A DNA stretch of 36,280 bases from Thermoplasmatales archaeon (lineage in GTDB: Archaea > Thermoplasmatota > Thermoplasmata > Thermoplasmatales > GCA-001856825). The stretch lies in the NCBI GenBank assembly GCA_026127935.1, contig JAJSLL010000018.1, positions 1 to 36,280 of the forward strand, read 5' to 3'. Position 1 is the stretch's first letter. Each line of letters begins with the position of its first letter. Below are positions 15,004 to 23,039 of the stretch, piece after piece. A model generated the notes under the pieces. The model did not search any database. It saw only the letters and a program-made list of their open reading frames with translations, and was not told where the DNA came from. Position numbers and translations under genes: made by a program.

Positions 15004-15927
15004 TCATTCGCATTTTACGATGTATCTTGTCAATGAAGTGTGAACTCTGATTTTGCCGACTAACTCCGCCTGACCATACTCTTTTGCAACCGACACTAGT
15101 TCTTCGGTAGGGGTGCAAAAGACTTTCTTCCCCTTAGTTGAAGAGATTAGTGAAAAGAACCTAGAATAGAGAGACTCCCTTGACTGGGAAAAAATCTTTG
15201 CACCTCTGCCATAAGGAGGGTCAGTCACTATTGCTGACATTCCGTCTACAGAAACAAGTTCAGAAAAGTCTCCATGCTTGATATTTTCGGGGAAACCAAA
15301 GTGCCTGAGATTCAAATTTCCACCTTCAACAATCCTCCAGTTTCTGTCAATTCCATATGCATTGATTCCCATCCTGAATCCTTCAATAAGATATGTACCA
15401 GTACCAGCGAATGGATCAATGAAGCTCTCTCCTTCCTTCACTCCAACAATGTTTATCATTCCCCTTGCCAGAACGGGAGTTATGCTAGAAGGATGATTCA
15501 TCGGTCTTGTCTTATACCTTGGATCAAGCAGCTTGCTCATGCTACGTTCGTAGATGGTTTCCGTGATGATCGGCACCTTCGAATTGTATATGTAGAAGGT
15601 CACTTCCGGGTTGTCTAGATCTACCCTTCCTGTTACACTCTTCGCGGTAGAGTCAATCAGGGAAGCTCTCCCTGCCTCTCTTTTTTCCCTTATTGCATAT
15701 GTCTTTCTCGGTGAAATATCGTAATCCTCAGGGTCTTCCAGGACTCTACCTATCCGCTTCGAGAAAGCGACCCGAGAAGTCAGCTTCTCCGGTTGGTTGG
15801 TAGAAAAGAACAGTAATTTGTCAGTTTCATGTTCTATTTTACCTCCATAGCTTGCAAGAAGTCCTGATATTTCGGCTCTGGAAATGTCTCGAAGATCGCC
15901 AAGGAATTCAGACACTAGTTTCAACAA
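15004..15927 (-). CDS. tRNA (guanine-N2) methyltransferase, archaeal Trm-G10/Trm11 type
   Basis: A protein of about 307 residues with an N-terminal THUMP-like region and a C-terminal Rossmann methylase. Motif I is FIDPFAGTGTYLIEG and the catalytic motif IV is VTDPPYGRGAK; the DPPY form marks amino-group methylation. This combination is typical of the archaeal enzyme that makes N2-methyl or dimethyl guanosine at tRNA position 10. There is no ATG; the start is TTG at 15927 or 15924, or GTG at 15915. It is divergent from purM across a short promoter region. Confidence 0.85.
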   Translation of the reverse strand: MLKLVSEFLGDLRDISRAEISGLLASYGGKIEHETDKLLFFSTNQPEKLTSRVAFSKRIGRVLEDPEDYDISPRKTYAIREKREAGRASLIDSTAKSVTGRVDLDNPEVTFYIYNSKVPIITETIYERSMSKLLDPRYKTRPMNHPSSITPVLARGMINIVGVKEGESFIDPFAGTGTYLIEGFRMGINAYGIDRNWRIVEGGNLNLRHFGFPENIKHGDFSELVSVDGMSAIVTDPPYGRGAKIFSQSRESLYSRFFSLISSTKGKKVFCTPTEELVSVAKEYGQAELVGKIRVHTSLTRYIVKCE

Positions 15928-15962
15928 TGGAGAATTGCATAGCAGTAAATGAAAACAGCGAT

Positions 15963-15971
15963 GTTATAACC
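15963..15971 (+). promoter_or_regulatory. TATA element of purM
   Basis: GTTATAACC lies about 25-30 nt before the ATG at 15994, which fits a leaderless transcript. It supports choosing that ATG over the upstream TTG at 15976. Confidence 0.5.
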
Positions 15972-15993
15972 AAGTTTGACATTTCTGCTTAGC

Positions 15994-16998
15994 ATGCCGA
16001 TATACAAAGAGAGTGGAGTCGATTTTGACTCTGTTGGAAAATTCAGGAATGCTATAATTAGTCAACTTTCATACGAAGGAGGAAAATATAGGAGGGCAGC
16101 GAAGATCGGGCATTACTCTGGTCTGGTTTCGTTCCTTGGGAATTTCCTCGCAATACACACTGACAATGTGGGCACCAAGACTATGACTGCTCTGAAGTAC
16201 AATCACTTCAATGAAATCGGCTACGACTTAGTCGGGATGAATGTGAATGATATCATCTGTATGGGGGCAGAGCCCATTGCAATGGTAAATTACATAGCTG
16301 GATCGATGCTCGACGACAGCGCGGGGACCACGATAGGGACGAGCATAAACAATGCTTGTGTGGAAGCAGGAATAACAATGGTGGGCGGAGAGACCGCCTC
16401 CGTCCCAGATCTGGTGAACGGGATTGACATCTCAGGAACTGTGATTGGGCACCTTCAGAAGGGGAAAGAGATAACAGGAATCCGCATCAAAGAGAAAGAT
16501 AAGGTTACAGGTCTTGCCTCTAACGGAATTCACTCGAACGGTTTTTCCCTAATCAGGAAGATTTATGAAAACAAACCGGAGATGCTGGAGGAAGATTTCC
16601 AAGGAAAGCCATTCTGGGAGAGTTTGCTAAAGGGGACAAGAATTTATTCAAAGAAGCTGTTTGAACTTATCCAAGAATTTGACCTTCACGGAATTTCTCA
16701 CATTACGGGCGGCGGAGTTAGAAACCTGCTGAGACTCAAGGAGGCAAGATACAAACTCACCTACCCGGAAATACCTCCCCTGTTTCAGAAAATAAAAAGA
16801 GACGGAGAGATACCCAACCAGGAAGCGTTCCAAGTTTTCAACATGGGAATAGGAATGATGATTATATCGTCCAAAAAGGATCAGGATTCAATAATCCAAG
16901 AATTAGACAAATTCAATCCAACGGATCTCGGAGTTGTAGCAACTGGCCATGGGATCTCGGTGGACAACTATGGCGTCAGGTATCGTAGCTACTACTAG
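15994..16998 (+). CDS. purM: Phosphoribosylformylglycinamidine cyclo-ligase (AIR synthetase)
   Basis: This 334-residue enzyme closes the imidazole ring in purine synthesis using ATP. It has the PurM features HTDNVGTKTMTA, YDLVGMNVNDIICMGAEP, the glycine-rich GGETASVPDL, HSNGFSLIRK and HITGGGVRNLLRL. The start at ATG 15994 gives MPIYKESGVDFDSVGKF, which begins close to the conserved YxxSGVDxxxG start of the family. It seems to be a single-gene unit. Confidence 0.95.
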   Translation: MPIYKESGVDFDSVGKFRNAIISQLSYEGGKYRRAAKIGHYSGLVSFLGNFLAIHTDNVGTKTMTALKYNHFNEIGYDLVGMNVNDIICMGAEPIAMVNYIAGSMLDDSAGTTIGTSINNACVEAGITMVGGETASVPDLVNGIDISGTVIGHLQKGKEITGIRIKEKDKVTGLASNGIHSNGFSLIRKIYENKPEMLEEDFQGKPFWESLLKGTRIYSKKLFELIQEFDLHGISHITGGGVRNLLRLKEARYKLTYPEIPPLFQKIKRDGEIPNQEAFQVFNMGIGMMIISSKKDQDSIIQELDKFNPTDLGVVATGHGISVDNYGVRYRSYY

Positions 16999-17072
16999 GA
17001 AAGACTCTGACCAGTAATTGAGGAAATAATGCGCTCCTGTCGATATATTTTTAAACTTCGCGACCATTAAGA

Positions 17073-17080
17073 TTTATATT
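17073..17080 (+). promoter_or_regulatory. TATA element of the peroxiredoxin gene
   Basis: TTTATATT lies about 40-47 nt before the ATG at 17120. A short untranslated leader with AAGGGG before the ATG would fit this spacing. Confidence 0.45.
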
Positions 17081-17119
17081 AGAGGATTAACTACTCTAAA
17101 TGAATTGAAGGGGTATGAA

Positions 17120-17638
17120 ATGATAGGTAAGAAAGCACCAGATTTTGACGCGAAAGCATTCGTGGACGGAAAGTTTGAAGACTTTAGACTATCCAAGTTG
17201 AGAGGAAAGTGGGTCGTGCTCTTTTTCTACCCTGCCGACTTCACTTTTGTGTGCCCCACAGAGCTAGAGGGATTTGCAGACAGACTAGCAGACTTCAAGA
17301 AACTTGGAGCCGAAGTGGTTTCAGTCAGCAGAGACACCGTTTTTGTCCACAAGGCATGGGTTGAAAACGACGATAGAGTTGCAAAGGTGAAGTACGCAAT
17401 GGTGGAGGACAGAAAAGGAGAAATATCGAGGGACTACGGCGTACTCGATGATGTATCCGGGAATTCACACAGAGGGCTGTTCATTATCAATCCAGAAGGG
17501 ATCACGAAATACGTGGTCATCACTGATGACAATGTAGGTAGGAGCACCGAAGAAACATTCAGAGTCCTTGCAGCTCTCCAGAGTGGGGGTCTTTGCCCGG
17601 TCAACTGGGAACCAGGAGAGGCAACACTGAAAGTCTAA
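17120..17638 (+). CDS. 2-Cys peroxiredoxin
   Basis: This 172-residue AhpC/Prx1-type peroxiredoxin reduces hydrogen peroxide and organic peroxides in the cytoplasm. The peroxidatic cysteine is C45 in DFTFVCPTEL and the resolving cysteine is near residue 159 in GGLCPVNWEPGE. RGLFIINPEG is also typical. An in-frame TTG at 17105 exists, but the ATG at 17120 is preceded by AAGGGGT and begins MIGKKAPDFDAK, the standard Prx start. It fits an organism using oxygen through a bd oxidase. No reductase partner is adjacent. Confidence 0.95.
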   Translation: MIGKKAPDFDAKAFVDGKFEDFRLSKLRGKWVVLFFYPADFTFVCPTELEGFADRLADFKKLGAEVVSVSRDTVFVHKAWVENDDRVAKVKYAMVEDRKGEISRDYGVLDDVSGNSHRGLFIINPEGITKYVVITDDNVGRSTEETFRVLAALQSGGLCPVNWEPGEATLKV

Positions 17639-17645
17639 TCTTTTC

Positions 17646-17912
17646 TCATTTTAATATTTTAAAATTATCCATGTCGTCTTCTTGGACATATCTCTTTTTC
17701 ATGTCTGTCACTAGGGCATTTGGAATCTCAGACGTACAGTACTGAATGAGTCTGTCGACCGTGTCTGGGTCTCCCTGGATCATAGCTTCCACGGAACCGT
17801 CCCTCAAATTCTTGACCCATCCCTTCAGGTTTAACCCCTTTGCCATCCTGCGTGTTCGATCCCTGAAACCAACCCCCTGGACGATCCCGTAAAACCTGAC
17901 ATTAACCTGCAT
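17646..17912 (-). CDS. acyP: Acylphosphatase
   Basis: This 88-residue protein hydrolyses acyl phosphates. It contains the family signature GIVQGVGFRDRTRRMA (9-24), whose arginine binds phosphate, and LKGWVKNLRDGSVE (29-42), whose asparagine is catalytic. The length is standard. It is convergent to the peroxiredoxin gene with a 7-bp gap. An AAATATTT element about 25 nt before the ATG could serve as its TATA box. Confidence 0.95.
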   Translation of the reverse strand: MQVNVRFYGIVQGVGFRDRTRRMAKGLNLKGWVKNLRDGSVEAMIQGDPDTVDRLIQYCTSEIPNALVTDMKKRYVQEDDMDNFKILK

Positions 17913-18155
17913 TGGTACCCGATAAACAGGACGTTCAAATATTTACTGTTACACTGAAATTGCAGTCATGAAATAGGTAGAGACACCTGTCTGTGACCCG
18001 AATATATTATATTTTGATTACACTCACAGTAACTACTTGCCATTCCAGTATGCCTCCTACTTGGTGAAATGTTCCCGTCCGCTACAACCTTAGAATGAAG
18101 TTTCAAAATATCAAGCTGAGAAAGAAGTACGATCATTATCAGTCACAATACTCCT
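17913..18155. other. Intergenic region without recognised gene
   Basis: This AT-rich stretch between acyP and the possible small ORF upstream holds the acyP promoter near its left end. A 5-bp inverted repeat (TGATG / CATCA) occurs just beyond its right edge at about 18184-18197. I see no RNA gene, insertion-sequence end or convincing reading frame in it. Confidence 0.5.
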
Positions 18156-18305
18156 TCACAACTCGTTAATAAAAATGAAATCTGATGATTGCATCATTCC
18201 TAAGTACTTGTAGGGAGAATAGGTTATCTTCGATATAGCAGGAATACCCGTGACACCCTCTAGGTGACTCCACCTCACAACCATCGTGATGGAATCATTA
18301 TCCAT
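18156..18305 (-). CDS. Possible small protein or gene remnant downstream of cobQ
   Basis: A 49-codon minus-strand frame from the ATG at 18305 encodes MDNDSITMVVRWSHLEGVTG followed by a mixed hydrophobic segment ending SDFIFINEL. AAGGA lies seven bases before the ATG. I do not recognise it. It lies 34 nt downstream of the cobQ stop in the same direction, so it could be the last gene of that operon. It could equally be a decayed fragment or chance. Confidence 0.25.
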   Translation of the reverse strand: MDNDSITMVVRWSHLEGVTGIPAISKITYSPYKYLGMMQSSDFIFINEL

Positions 18306-18339
18306 TACGGAATCCTTCACCAAGGAGGAAGTATAATGG

Positions 18340-19770
18340 CTACCTACTATTCACAGCACTTAGGATATAATCCAGGTCAATGCTTTTTTTCACTACCTCT
18401 GCAAATCTTTGTATTTCGTAATCTGTGGTTACTACTGATAATAATTTCAATGGCTCCATACCGAGGTCCTTCCTTACAAGATTCATAAGGGTTTGAGTGA
18501 ACGATGTATTATCAAATATGCCATGTATATAAGTGCCAATGACTCTCGACTTATAGGATCCTTCCATTAAATTTGTGTCCTTGCCATTTTCAGATATTAT
18601 ATTGGAGAAGTGCTGTCTCCCCACTGACTTGCCGTTGTGTATTTCATAACCACCTACAATCATTCCTCTCATTTCAGGATACAGGATCCTCGATTTGACC
18701 TGCCTGACCACCTTTCTGCCCTTTAGACGGGTAGTTATATCCAACAATCCTACACCCTCAATCTTTCCTCTGCCGGTTTCATCCACATCATCTACCCATT
18801 TACCTAGCATCTGGAGGCCTCCGCAAATGCCTACCACATACCTTTCGCCCGGAATCTTTCTAAGAATGTCAATGTAGCCTTCATTCCTAAGATAATCAAG
18901 GTCAACTGTGGTAAGCTTGGATCCCGGTATGACAATAATATCGCACTTCTCAATCAGTTCTGGTTTTGTTATGTACTGAAAGCCTATGCCTTGATATCTC
19001 TCCAAGATTTCGAAATCAGTGGCATTCGCCATATTTGGGGTTTTCACTATCCCGACCATCGGCTTTCCCTCTCTCTCCTGGTATGTTCTAAGGGAATCTT
19101 CTTCGGGGATGCTATTGGCAAAGAATGGGACAGTGCCGAGGATCTTGGTTGAGAATCTTCTCTCTATGTAATCGAATCCAGGTTTTAGGAGGTTCTCATC
19201 ACCCCTAAATTTGTTCACTATTATCCCAATCAAGTCATTGAAGGATACTAGATCAAGCGTTCCAACGGCACTGGCAAACGCACCTCCTCTCTCTATGTCA
19301 ACTACTAGGACTTCACTAGCTCCAATGAGTTTTGAGAACCGGGTATTTGCTATATCTCCACTAAGATTTATTTCTGCAGGAGAACCTGCCCCCTCAATGA
19401 CTATTAGGTCATATCTCCTTTTTAGTATATTGAAAGATTCCAATGCTTTATCGAGAAAAGACTCGCTTCTTGCACTGAAATAACTACCTGAATCATATGT
19501 GCCGATGTGTTTTCCCTGAACTATCACATGTGTTTTTCCACCTTCTGGCTTAAGGAGTATTGGGTTCATGTGAACTGACGGTTCAATACCAGCCGCCAAA
19601 GATTGAACTATCTGCGCGTACGCCATCTCTCCTCCGTTTGCAACCCCTGCATTCAGTGACATGTTCTGTACCTTGAATGGTGCAACTTTAATGCCCATAT
19701 CAGAGAATATTTTACACAGTGCTGTCACTATTAGGGATTTCCCAGCTCCCGAGGATGTACCCAAAACCAT
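18340..19770 (-). CDS. cobQ: Cobyric acid synthase
   Basis: This 476-residue glutamine-dependent enzyme (CbiP/CobQ) amidates side chains b, d, e and g of adenosylcobyrinic acid diamide. The N-terminal ATPase half starts with a P-loop (VLGTSSGAGKS) and has FKVQNMSLNAG and ILLKPEG, typical of CobQ. The C-terminal type I glutamine amidotransferase has the nucleophile C316 in GICGGLQMLG and the catalytic H416 in YIHGIFD. The gene starts 13 nt after the aminotransferase gene and is the last recognised cobalamin gene of the leftward unit. Confidence 0.95.
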   Translation of the reverse strand: MVLGTSSGAGKSLIVTALCKIFSDMGIKVAPFKVQNMSLNAGVANGGEMAYAQIVQSLAAGIEPSVHMNPILLKPEGGKTHVIVQGKHIGTYDSGSYFSARSESFLDKALESFNILKRRYDLIVIEGAGSPAEINLSGDIANTRFSKLIGASEVLVVDIERGGAFASAVGTLDLVSFNDLIGIIVNKFRGDENLLKPGFDYIERRFSTKILGTVPFFANSIPEEDSLRTYQEREGKPMVGIVKTPNMANATDFEILERYQGIGFQYITKPELIEKCDIIVIPGSKLTTVDLDYLRNEGYIDILRKIPGERYVVGICGGLQMLGKWVDDVDETGRGKIEGVGLLDITTRLKGRKVVRQVKSRILYPEMRGMIVGGYEIHNGKSVGRQHFSNIISENGKDTNLMEGSYKSRVIGTYIHGIFDNTSFTQTLMNLVRKDLGMEPLKLLSVVTTDYEIQRFAEVVKKSIDLDYILSAVNSR

Positions 19771-19783
19771 TAATGGTTTGTAC

Positions 19784-20761
19784 CTACTGGAATGATAGGT
19801 ACTCAGGGACCTTCACCTCGATTTCCCCTAGTAAGGACAGAAGTAGATCGTTGTCTTTCTTGCTCTTTATGGAAAACCTTATTGCATCGGTAAGTCCAAA
19901 AGATGAGCAGTCCCTCACAAGTATTCCATTCTCCTTAAACCTCTTCCCTGCTATTGTTGCGCTTCCAACCGAAGCCAGAAAGTAATTTGCATCTGTTCTA
20001 AGTCCGGTAGTCTCCGATATCCTTCTTCTCTCGTTGCGTATTTTCTCCAGAGTGGTTGATAGAAATTTCCTATTCCTAAGTATATACTCTATTAACTCAC
20101 AACCAATCGTACCTATTCCCCAGGGGAGTCTCATTTCTCTGAATTTCTCCGCCAGTGGTTTCGAGGTTATTGCATAACCGATCCTCATTCCTGAGAGATT
20201 GTAAGCCTTGCTGAAAGACCTCATCACTACCACATTATCGTTAATTTCTAACGGAACTATTGAATCAACAAAGTCTATGAATGCTTCATCCAGTACGAGC
20301 ATGAAATTCTTCGCTTCAGCCTGCTCTGCCAGCTCATTGACATATCTGTAATACTTCCCTGAGGGGTTGTTAGGATTGGCAAAGAACAAAACATCTCCTC
20401 TCTTTGGAGTCAGCTCTGATATGCCTGGATCAGGATTATTAATGATTCTAATCTCGGAACCTAAAAGTCTGGCCGTTCGTACATACTCTCCGTAGGTGCT
20501 TCTCAGCGAAACGAATCTTCTTTTCCTGAAATAGGTTATTATTATCTGTATCTGTTCTGTAATGCCTGCAGTTATTACGACATCCTGCTGGATACCTAAT
20601 TTATTCTTAATGCCATTCTCAAGTCTATCATTGCAATAAGGATACCTTTCAATTTTTGCCCTCTCTAAGACTCTCTTGACAAACGGTGGCCTATATGGAT
20701 TTGCTGAATAAGAAAAATCCTTCAATTTTTCCTCTCCCTCTCTAGCTCCACCATGCTCCAT
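19784..20761 (-). CDS. cobD: L-threonine-O-3-phosphate decarboxylase-like PLP enzyme
   Basis: A 325-residue fold-type I PLP protein related to histidinol-phosphate aminotransferase. The N-terminal HGG followed by DFSYSANPYRPP is the hallmark of the cobalamin CobD (threonine-phosphate decarboxylase) group. NPNNPSG and the PLP lysine in SFSKAYNLSGMRIGYA follow. The reaction makes (R)-1-aminopropan-2-ol phosphate, the linker that the neighbouring CbiB attaches to the corrin ring. It overlaps cbiB by 20 nt. Naming follows Salmonella CobD; aminotransferase activity on histidinol phosphate is a less likely alternative in this operon. Confidence 0.88.
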   Translation of the reverse strand: MEHGGAREGEEKLKDFSYSANPYRPPFVKRVLERAKIERYPYCNDRLENGIKNKLGIQQDVVITAGITEQIQIIITYFRKRRFVSLRSTYGEYVRTARLLGSEIRIINNPDPGISELTPKRGDVLFFANPNNPSGKYYRYVNELAEQAEAKNFMLVLDEAFIDFVDSIVPLEINDNVVVMRSFSKAYNLSGMRIGYAITSKPLAEKFREMRLPWGIGTIGCELIEYILRNRKFLSTTLEKIRNERRRISETTGLRTDANYFLASVGSATIAGKRFKENGILVRDCSSFGLTDAIRFSIKSKKDNDLLLSLLGEIEVKVPEYLSFQ

Positions 20762-21641
20762 GGAAATAAACCACCGCCATTAATATGAAAAACAGCGAAT
20801 ATGATATTAAGCGTATCGCATATTCAAGACTCCAAAGTGTTTCCTGATTTGGGAATGATTCCCCATCCACGAAATAGTATCCTATTTTTTCTATTTTAAC
20901 GTTGAATAACGCGGCCATCGTTGCCATAGAATACATGCCATTTATCTTTAACCTCCTGTAATTTTTCAGGTTCCTATAAACTCGTCTAGGGCTCCCTGTC
21001 AGCACTAACAGTGCGAAAAGTCTTGAAGGTATAAAATTCAGGGCATCGTCAGCTCTTGCAGCGAATTTACCGTAGAACTTATATCTGTCATTTCTGTAAC
21101 CTATCATTGCATCTGCAGTGTTGACTATTCTGAAAATGACTGCACCCCAAATTCCAAATAGAGCCAAATAAAACAGTGGTGAGACTACTGAATCCACAAG
21201 ATTTTCCGACCCAGACTCGAATGCAGCTGAATACAAATGATTCTTGTCTAAACCTGCTACGTCCCTTGATACTATTTGAGAAGTGTTTCTTCTCAGTGTT
21301 TCTATATCATCAGTTTCGCATCCTCTTATGGATTTAATCAACCCACCTATAGAAAATGTGGACTTTAGTATGTAAATTTCAACAACCATTCTGATTAAAA
21401 TCGGCAAATATCCTATAAAATAAAGAAGTGTTATCCAGATCAAAATCGTTACCAGTACAGATACCATTCCGTTTATGAATTCTCCTGTATGGGTAGATGA
21501 AAATCTGTGATTGTCAAAGAATCCAAGCAATTTCCCGATCCACGCAACTGGATGAATTTTATTGGGGTATTCAAAAATAAAATCTATTATGAGAGCGGCT
21601 AGGATAATTAAAATCCACAGTTCCCTACCACTTATAAGCAA
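20742..21641 (-). CDS. cbiB: Adenosylcobinamide-phosphate synthase
   Basis: This 299-residue integral membrane protein joins the aminopropanol arm to adenosylcobyric acid. It has several hydrophobic segments, the N-terminal YPNKIHPVAWIGKLL (conserved HPV-W-G) and the central SENLVDSVVSPLFY and NTADAMIGYRNDRY blocks that define the CbiB/CobD family. The start is TTG at 21641, preceded by AGGAGGGCGGAG within the end of cobY, with a 17-nt overlap. No ATG is available near this position. Confidence 0.94.
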   Translation of the reverse strand: MLISGRELWILIILAALIIDFIFEYPNKIHPVAWIGKLLGFFDNHRFSSTHTGEFINGMVSVLVTILIWITLLYFIGYLPILIRMVVEIYILKSTFSIGGLIKSIRGCETDDIETLRRNTSQIVSRDVAGLDKNHLYSAAFESGSENLVDSVVSPLFYLALFGIWGAVIFRIVNTADAMIGYRNDRYKFYGKFAARADDALNFIPSRLFALLVLTGSPRRVYRNLKNYRRLKINGMYSMATMAALFNVKIEKIGYYFVDGESFPNQETLWSLEYAIRLISYSLFFILMAVVYFHGAWWS

Positions 21642-22134
21642 TAGTCTCCGCCCTCCTGAGATCCTCTGGTGTGTTTATGTTCAATGAAAGGATATGATTT
21701 TTGAATTCCACTACTTCGTCTCTCTCATCTCCAGGTACTGCCATGTTAAGACCTATGTAGACCTTTCTCCCAGAGGAATTTACTAAAGCTGTCATGCTTT
21801 TACCATGATAACTAGAGGCGAATAAATTGATGGTTTTAGGGTCAACGAATACAGCATCACCGTTAATAATCAACAACGGTCTAGAAAACTTTTCAAGGAG
21901 AAATTTAACGTCATCCGGATAGCTGATTCCCGGTGTAATTATAGAATCGTATCTCTTGCAATAGTCCAGGGTTCTCGGTGCATTCCAAGACACAGCAATG
22001 AAGAATCTCTTTACAATTGACAGAGACAAATTTTCTACTACAATGTCTATTACTTTTTTGCCATGTATTGTTTCCAAGAGCTTTTCCCTTCCATATCTGG
22101 AGGATTTTCCACCGGCCATCACAACCCCAAGCAT
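21625..22134 (-). CDS. cobY: GTP:adenosylcobinamide-phosphate guanylyltransferase, CobY type
   Basis: This protein of about 169 residues has a MobA-like nucleotidyltransferase fold. It begins MLGVVMAGGKSSRYGREKLL, the GTP-binding signature, and ends with LSLNINTPEDLRRAE as in archaeal CobY. It activates adenosylcobinamide phosphate with GMP, replacing the bacterial CobU. The ATG at 22134 is preferred; a GTG at 22143 is possible. It overlaps cobS by 16 nt, and CobS uses its product. Context makes this clearly preferable to a molybdopterin guanylyltransferase. Confidence 0.88.
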   Translation of the reverse strand: MLGVVMAGGKSSRYGREKLLETIHGKKVIDIVVENLSLSIVKRFFIAVSWNAPRTLDYCKRYDSIITPGISYPDDVKFLLEKFSRPLLIINGDAVFVDPKTINLFASSYHGKSMTALVNSSGRKVYIGLNMAVPGDERDEVVEFKNHILSLNINTPEDLRRAETIAYKW

Positions 22135-22826
22135 ATTAACCACATTGTCACCGCCCTGCTGATTTCATTCATTGCACCTAGGGAGTCTCCGTTAACGAAA
22201 GAAAAGTTCTGCATGGAAATGAGGCCCACTGCAATTGATATGACACCTCCTGCTAAAATATCCAGCCAAATCTTCCAGGATATTAAAATAATGGGGAGCG
22301 AGATTACAAGAAAAATCGGAATGTCGTATTTCTTTACCTTTCCTTTGAAAAAATTTGCCAGACCAGAGCTCGGAGATGGAAAGAATGTAAGACCAACAAG
22401 CATCGAAAACTTTGAAGAAATTTCTGAAACTAAGAAGAATAAAATGATTGTGTATGTTTGAATTCCGAAACTGTTTATTGCATAAAATTCTGCAAGTATA
22501 ACCATTATCAATGAGAATAATCCTGCGGCGCCTGTATTCACGTCTTTCATGGCTTTGATTTTCTCATCCTTTGCACCTTTCTTCATAATCCCATCAGCAA
22601 AATCTGACAATCCATCAATGTGTAAGAGGCCGGTCACGGCATATATGGAAATGAGGGATAGAATGGAGACGAGAATCCTGGGAAGGAACCTGAATGTTAT
22701 CAAGAATACCGTCAATGGAAATAAAGCTATCAAGGCCGAAACAACAACCAAAAGATAGAGGTGATCCGGCTCCTGCCTTACATCGTGCACTGGAATTCTT
22801 GTGAAGAAAGATAGGAGCGACTTCAT
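22119..22826 (-). CDS. cobS: Adenosylcobinamide-GDP ribazoletransferase (cobalamin synthase)
   Basis: This membrane protein of about 235 residues attaches alpha-ribazole (or its phosphate) to adenosylcobinamide-GDP. The N-terminal SLLSFFTRIPV and the metal-binding LLHIDGLSDFADGIMKKG with KDVNTGAAGL are diagnostic of CobS. Around six hydrophobic segments follow. The ATG at 22826 is used here; a TTG at 22835 has a better spaced GAGGAG and is a real alternative. A 48-codon frame ends on top of this start (listed separately). Confidence 0.95.
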   Translation of the reverse strand: MKSLLSFFTRIPVHDVRQEPDHLYLLVVVSALIALFPLTVFLITFRFLPRILVSILSLISIYAVTGLLHIDGLSDFADGIMKKGAKDEKIKAMKDVNTGAAGLFSLIMVILAEFYAINSFGIQTYTIILFFLVSEISSKFSMLVGLTFFPSPSSGLANFFKGKVKKYDIPIFLVISLPIILISWKIWLDILAGGVISIAVGLISMQNFSFVNGDSLGAMNEISRAVTMWLICLGL

Positions 22827-22831
22827 ATTTT

Positions 22832-22978
22832 TCAATTCTCCGCTCCTCTCTGGGCCTCGAGTAATGGAAGTGCACCGTCAGTTCGGATAACCTGAAAAAC
22901 TATGGTCTGAAATGCCTGGAATAAGCAGATATGTCCCAATACACGAGTTTGTGGTCTGTCAGATCTTGGTACTTCCAT
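22832..22978 (-). CDS. Possible 48-residue leader peptide of the cobS operon
   Basis: An open frame from the ATG at 22978 begins MEVPRSDRPQTRVLGHICLF and ends EAQRGAEN. Its TGA overlaps the alternative TTG start of cobS (ATTGA). The ATG lies about 27 nt from the TTTATTTAAT promoter element, just where a leaderless transcript would begin. The spacing and stop/start overlap suggest translational coupling to cobS. The peptide resembles no family I know, and the ORF may be only a 5' leader without a functional product. Confidence 0.35.
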   Translation of the reverse strand: MEVPRSDRPQTRVLGHICLFQAFQTIVFQVIRTDGALPLLEAQRGAEN

Positions 22979-23039
22979 AATACTTACTGGTAAATTCAAA
23001 AGGATTAAATAAACTTTAATTTTATCAAATTTGCTTTAC
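22979..23039. promoter_or_regulatory. Divergent promoter of the two cobalamin units
   Basis: The region separates the leftward cobS unit from the rightward cobT unit. A block at 23004-23020 carries ATTAAA and TTTAAT as a 6-bp inverted repeat with a 5-nt spacer, and it provides TATA-like sequence on both strands. The 13-mer AAATAAACTTTAA (23007-23019) recurs exactly in front of btuF at 27204-27216. Common regulation of the cobalamin genes is inferred. Confidence 0.55.

Noticed and set aside
18264-18488. Plus-strand frame near the cobQ 3' end
   Set aside because: It overlaps the C-terminal amidotransferase region of cobQ and shows no recognisable protein.
22836-23039. Cobalamin riboswitch upstream of the cobalamin genes
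   Set aside because: No B12-box-like conserved sequence is visible and the genes appear to have leaderless or very short leaders.
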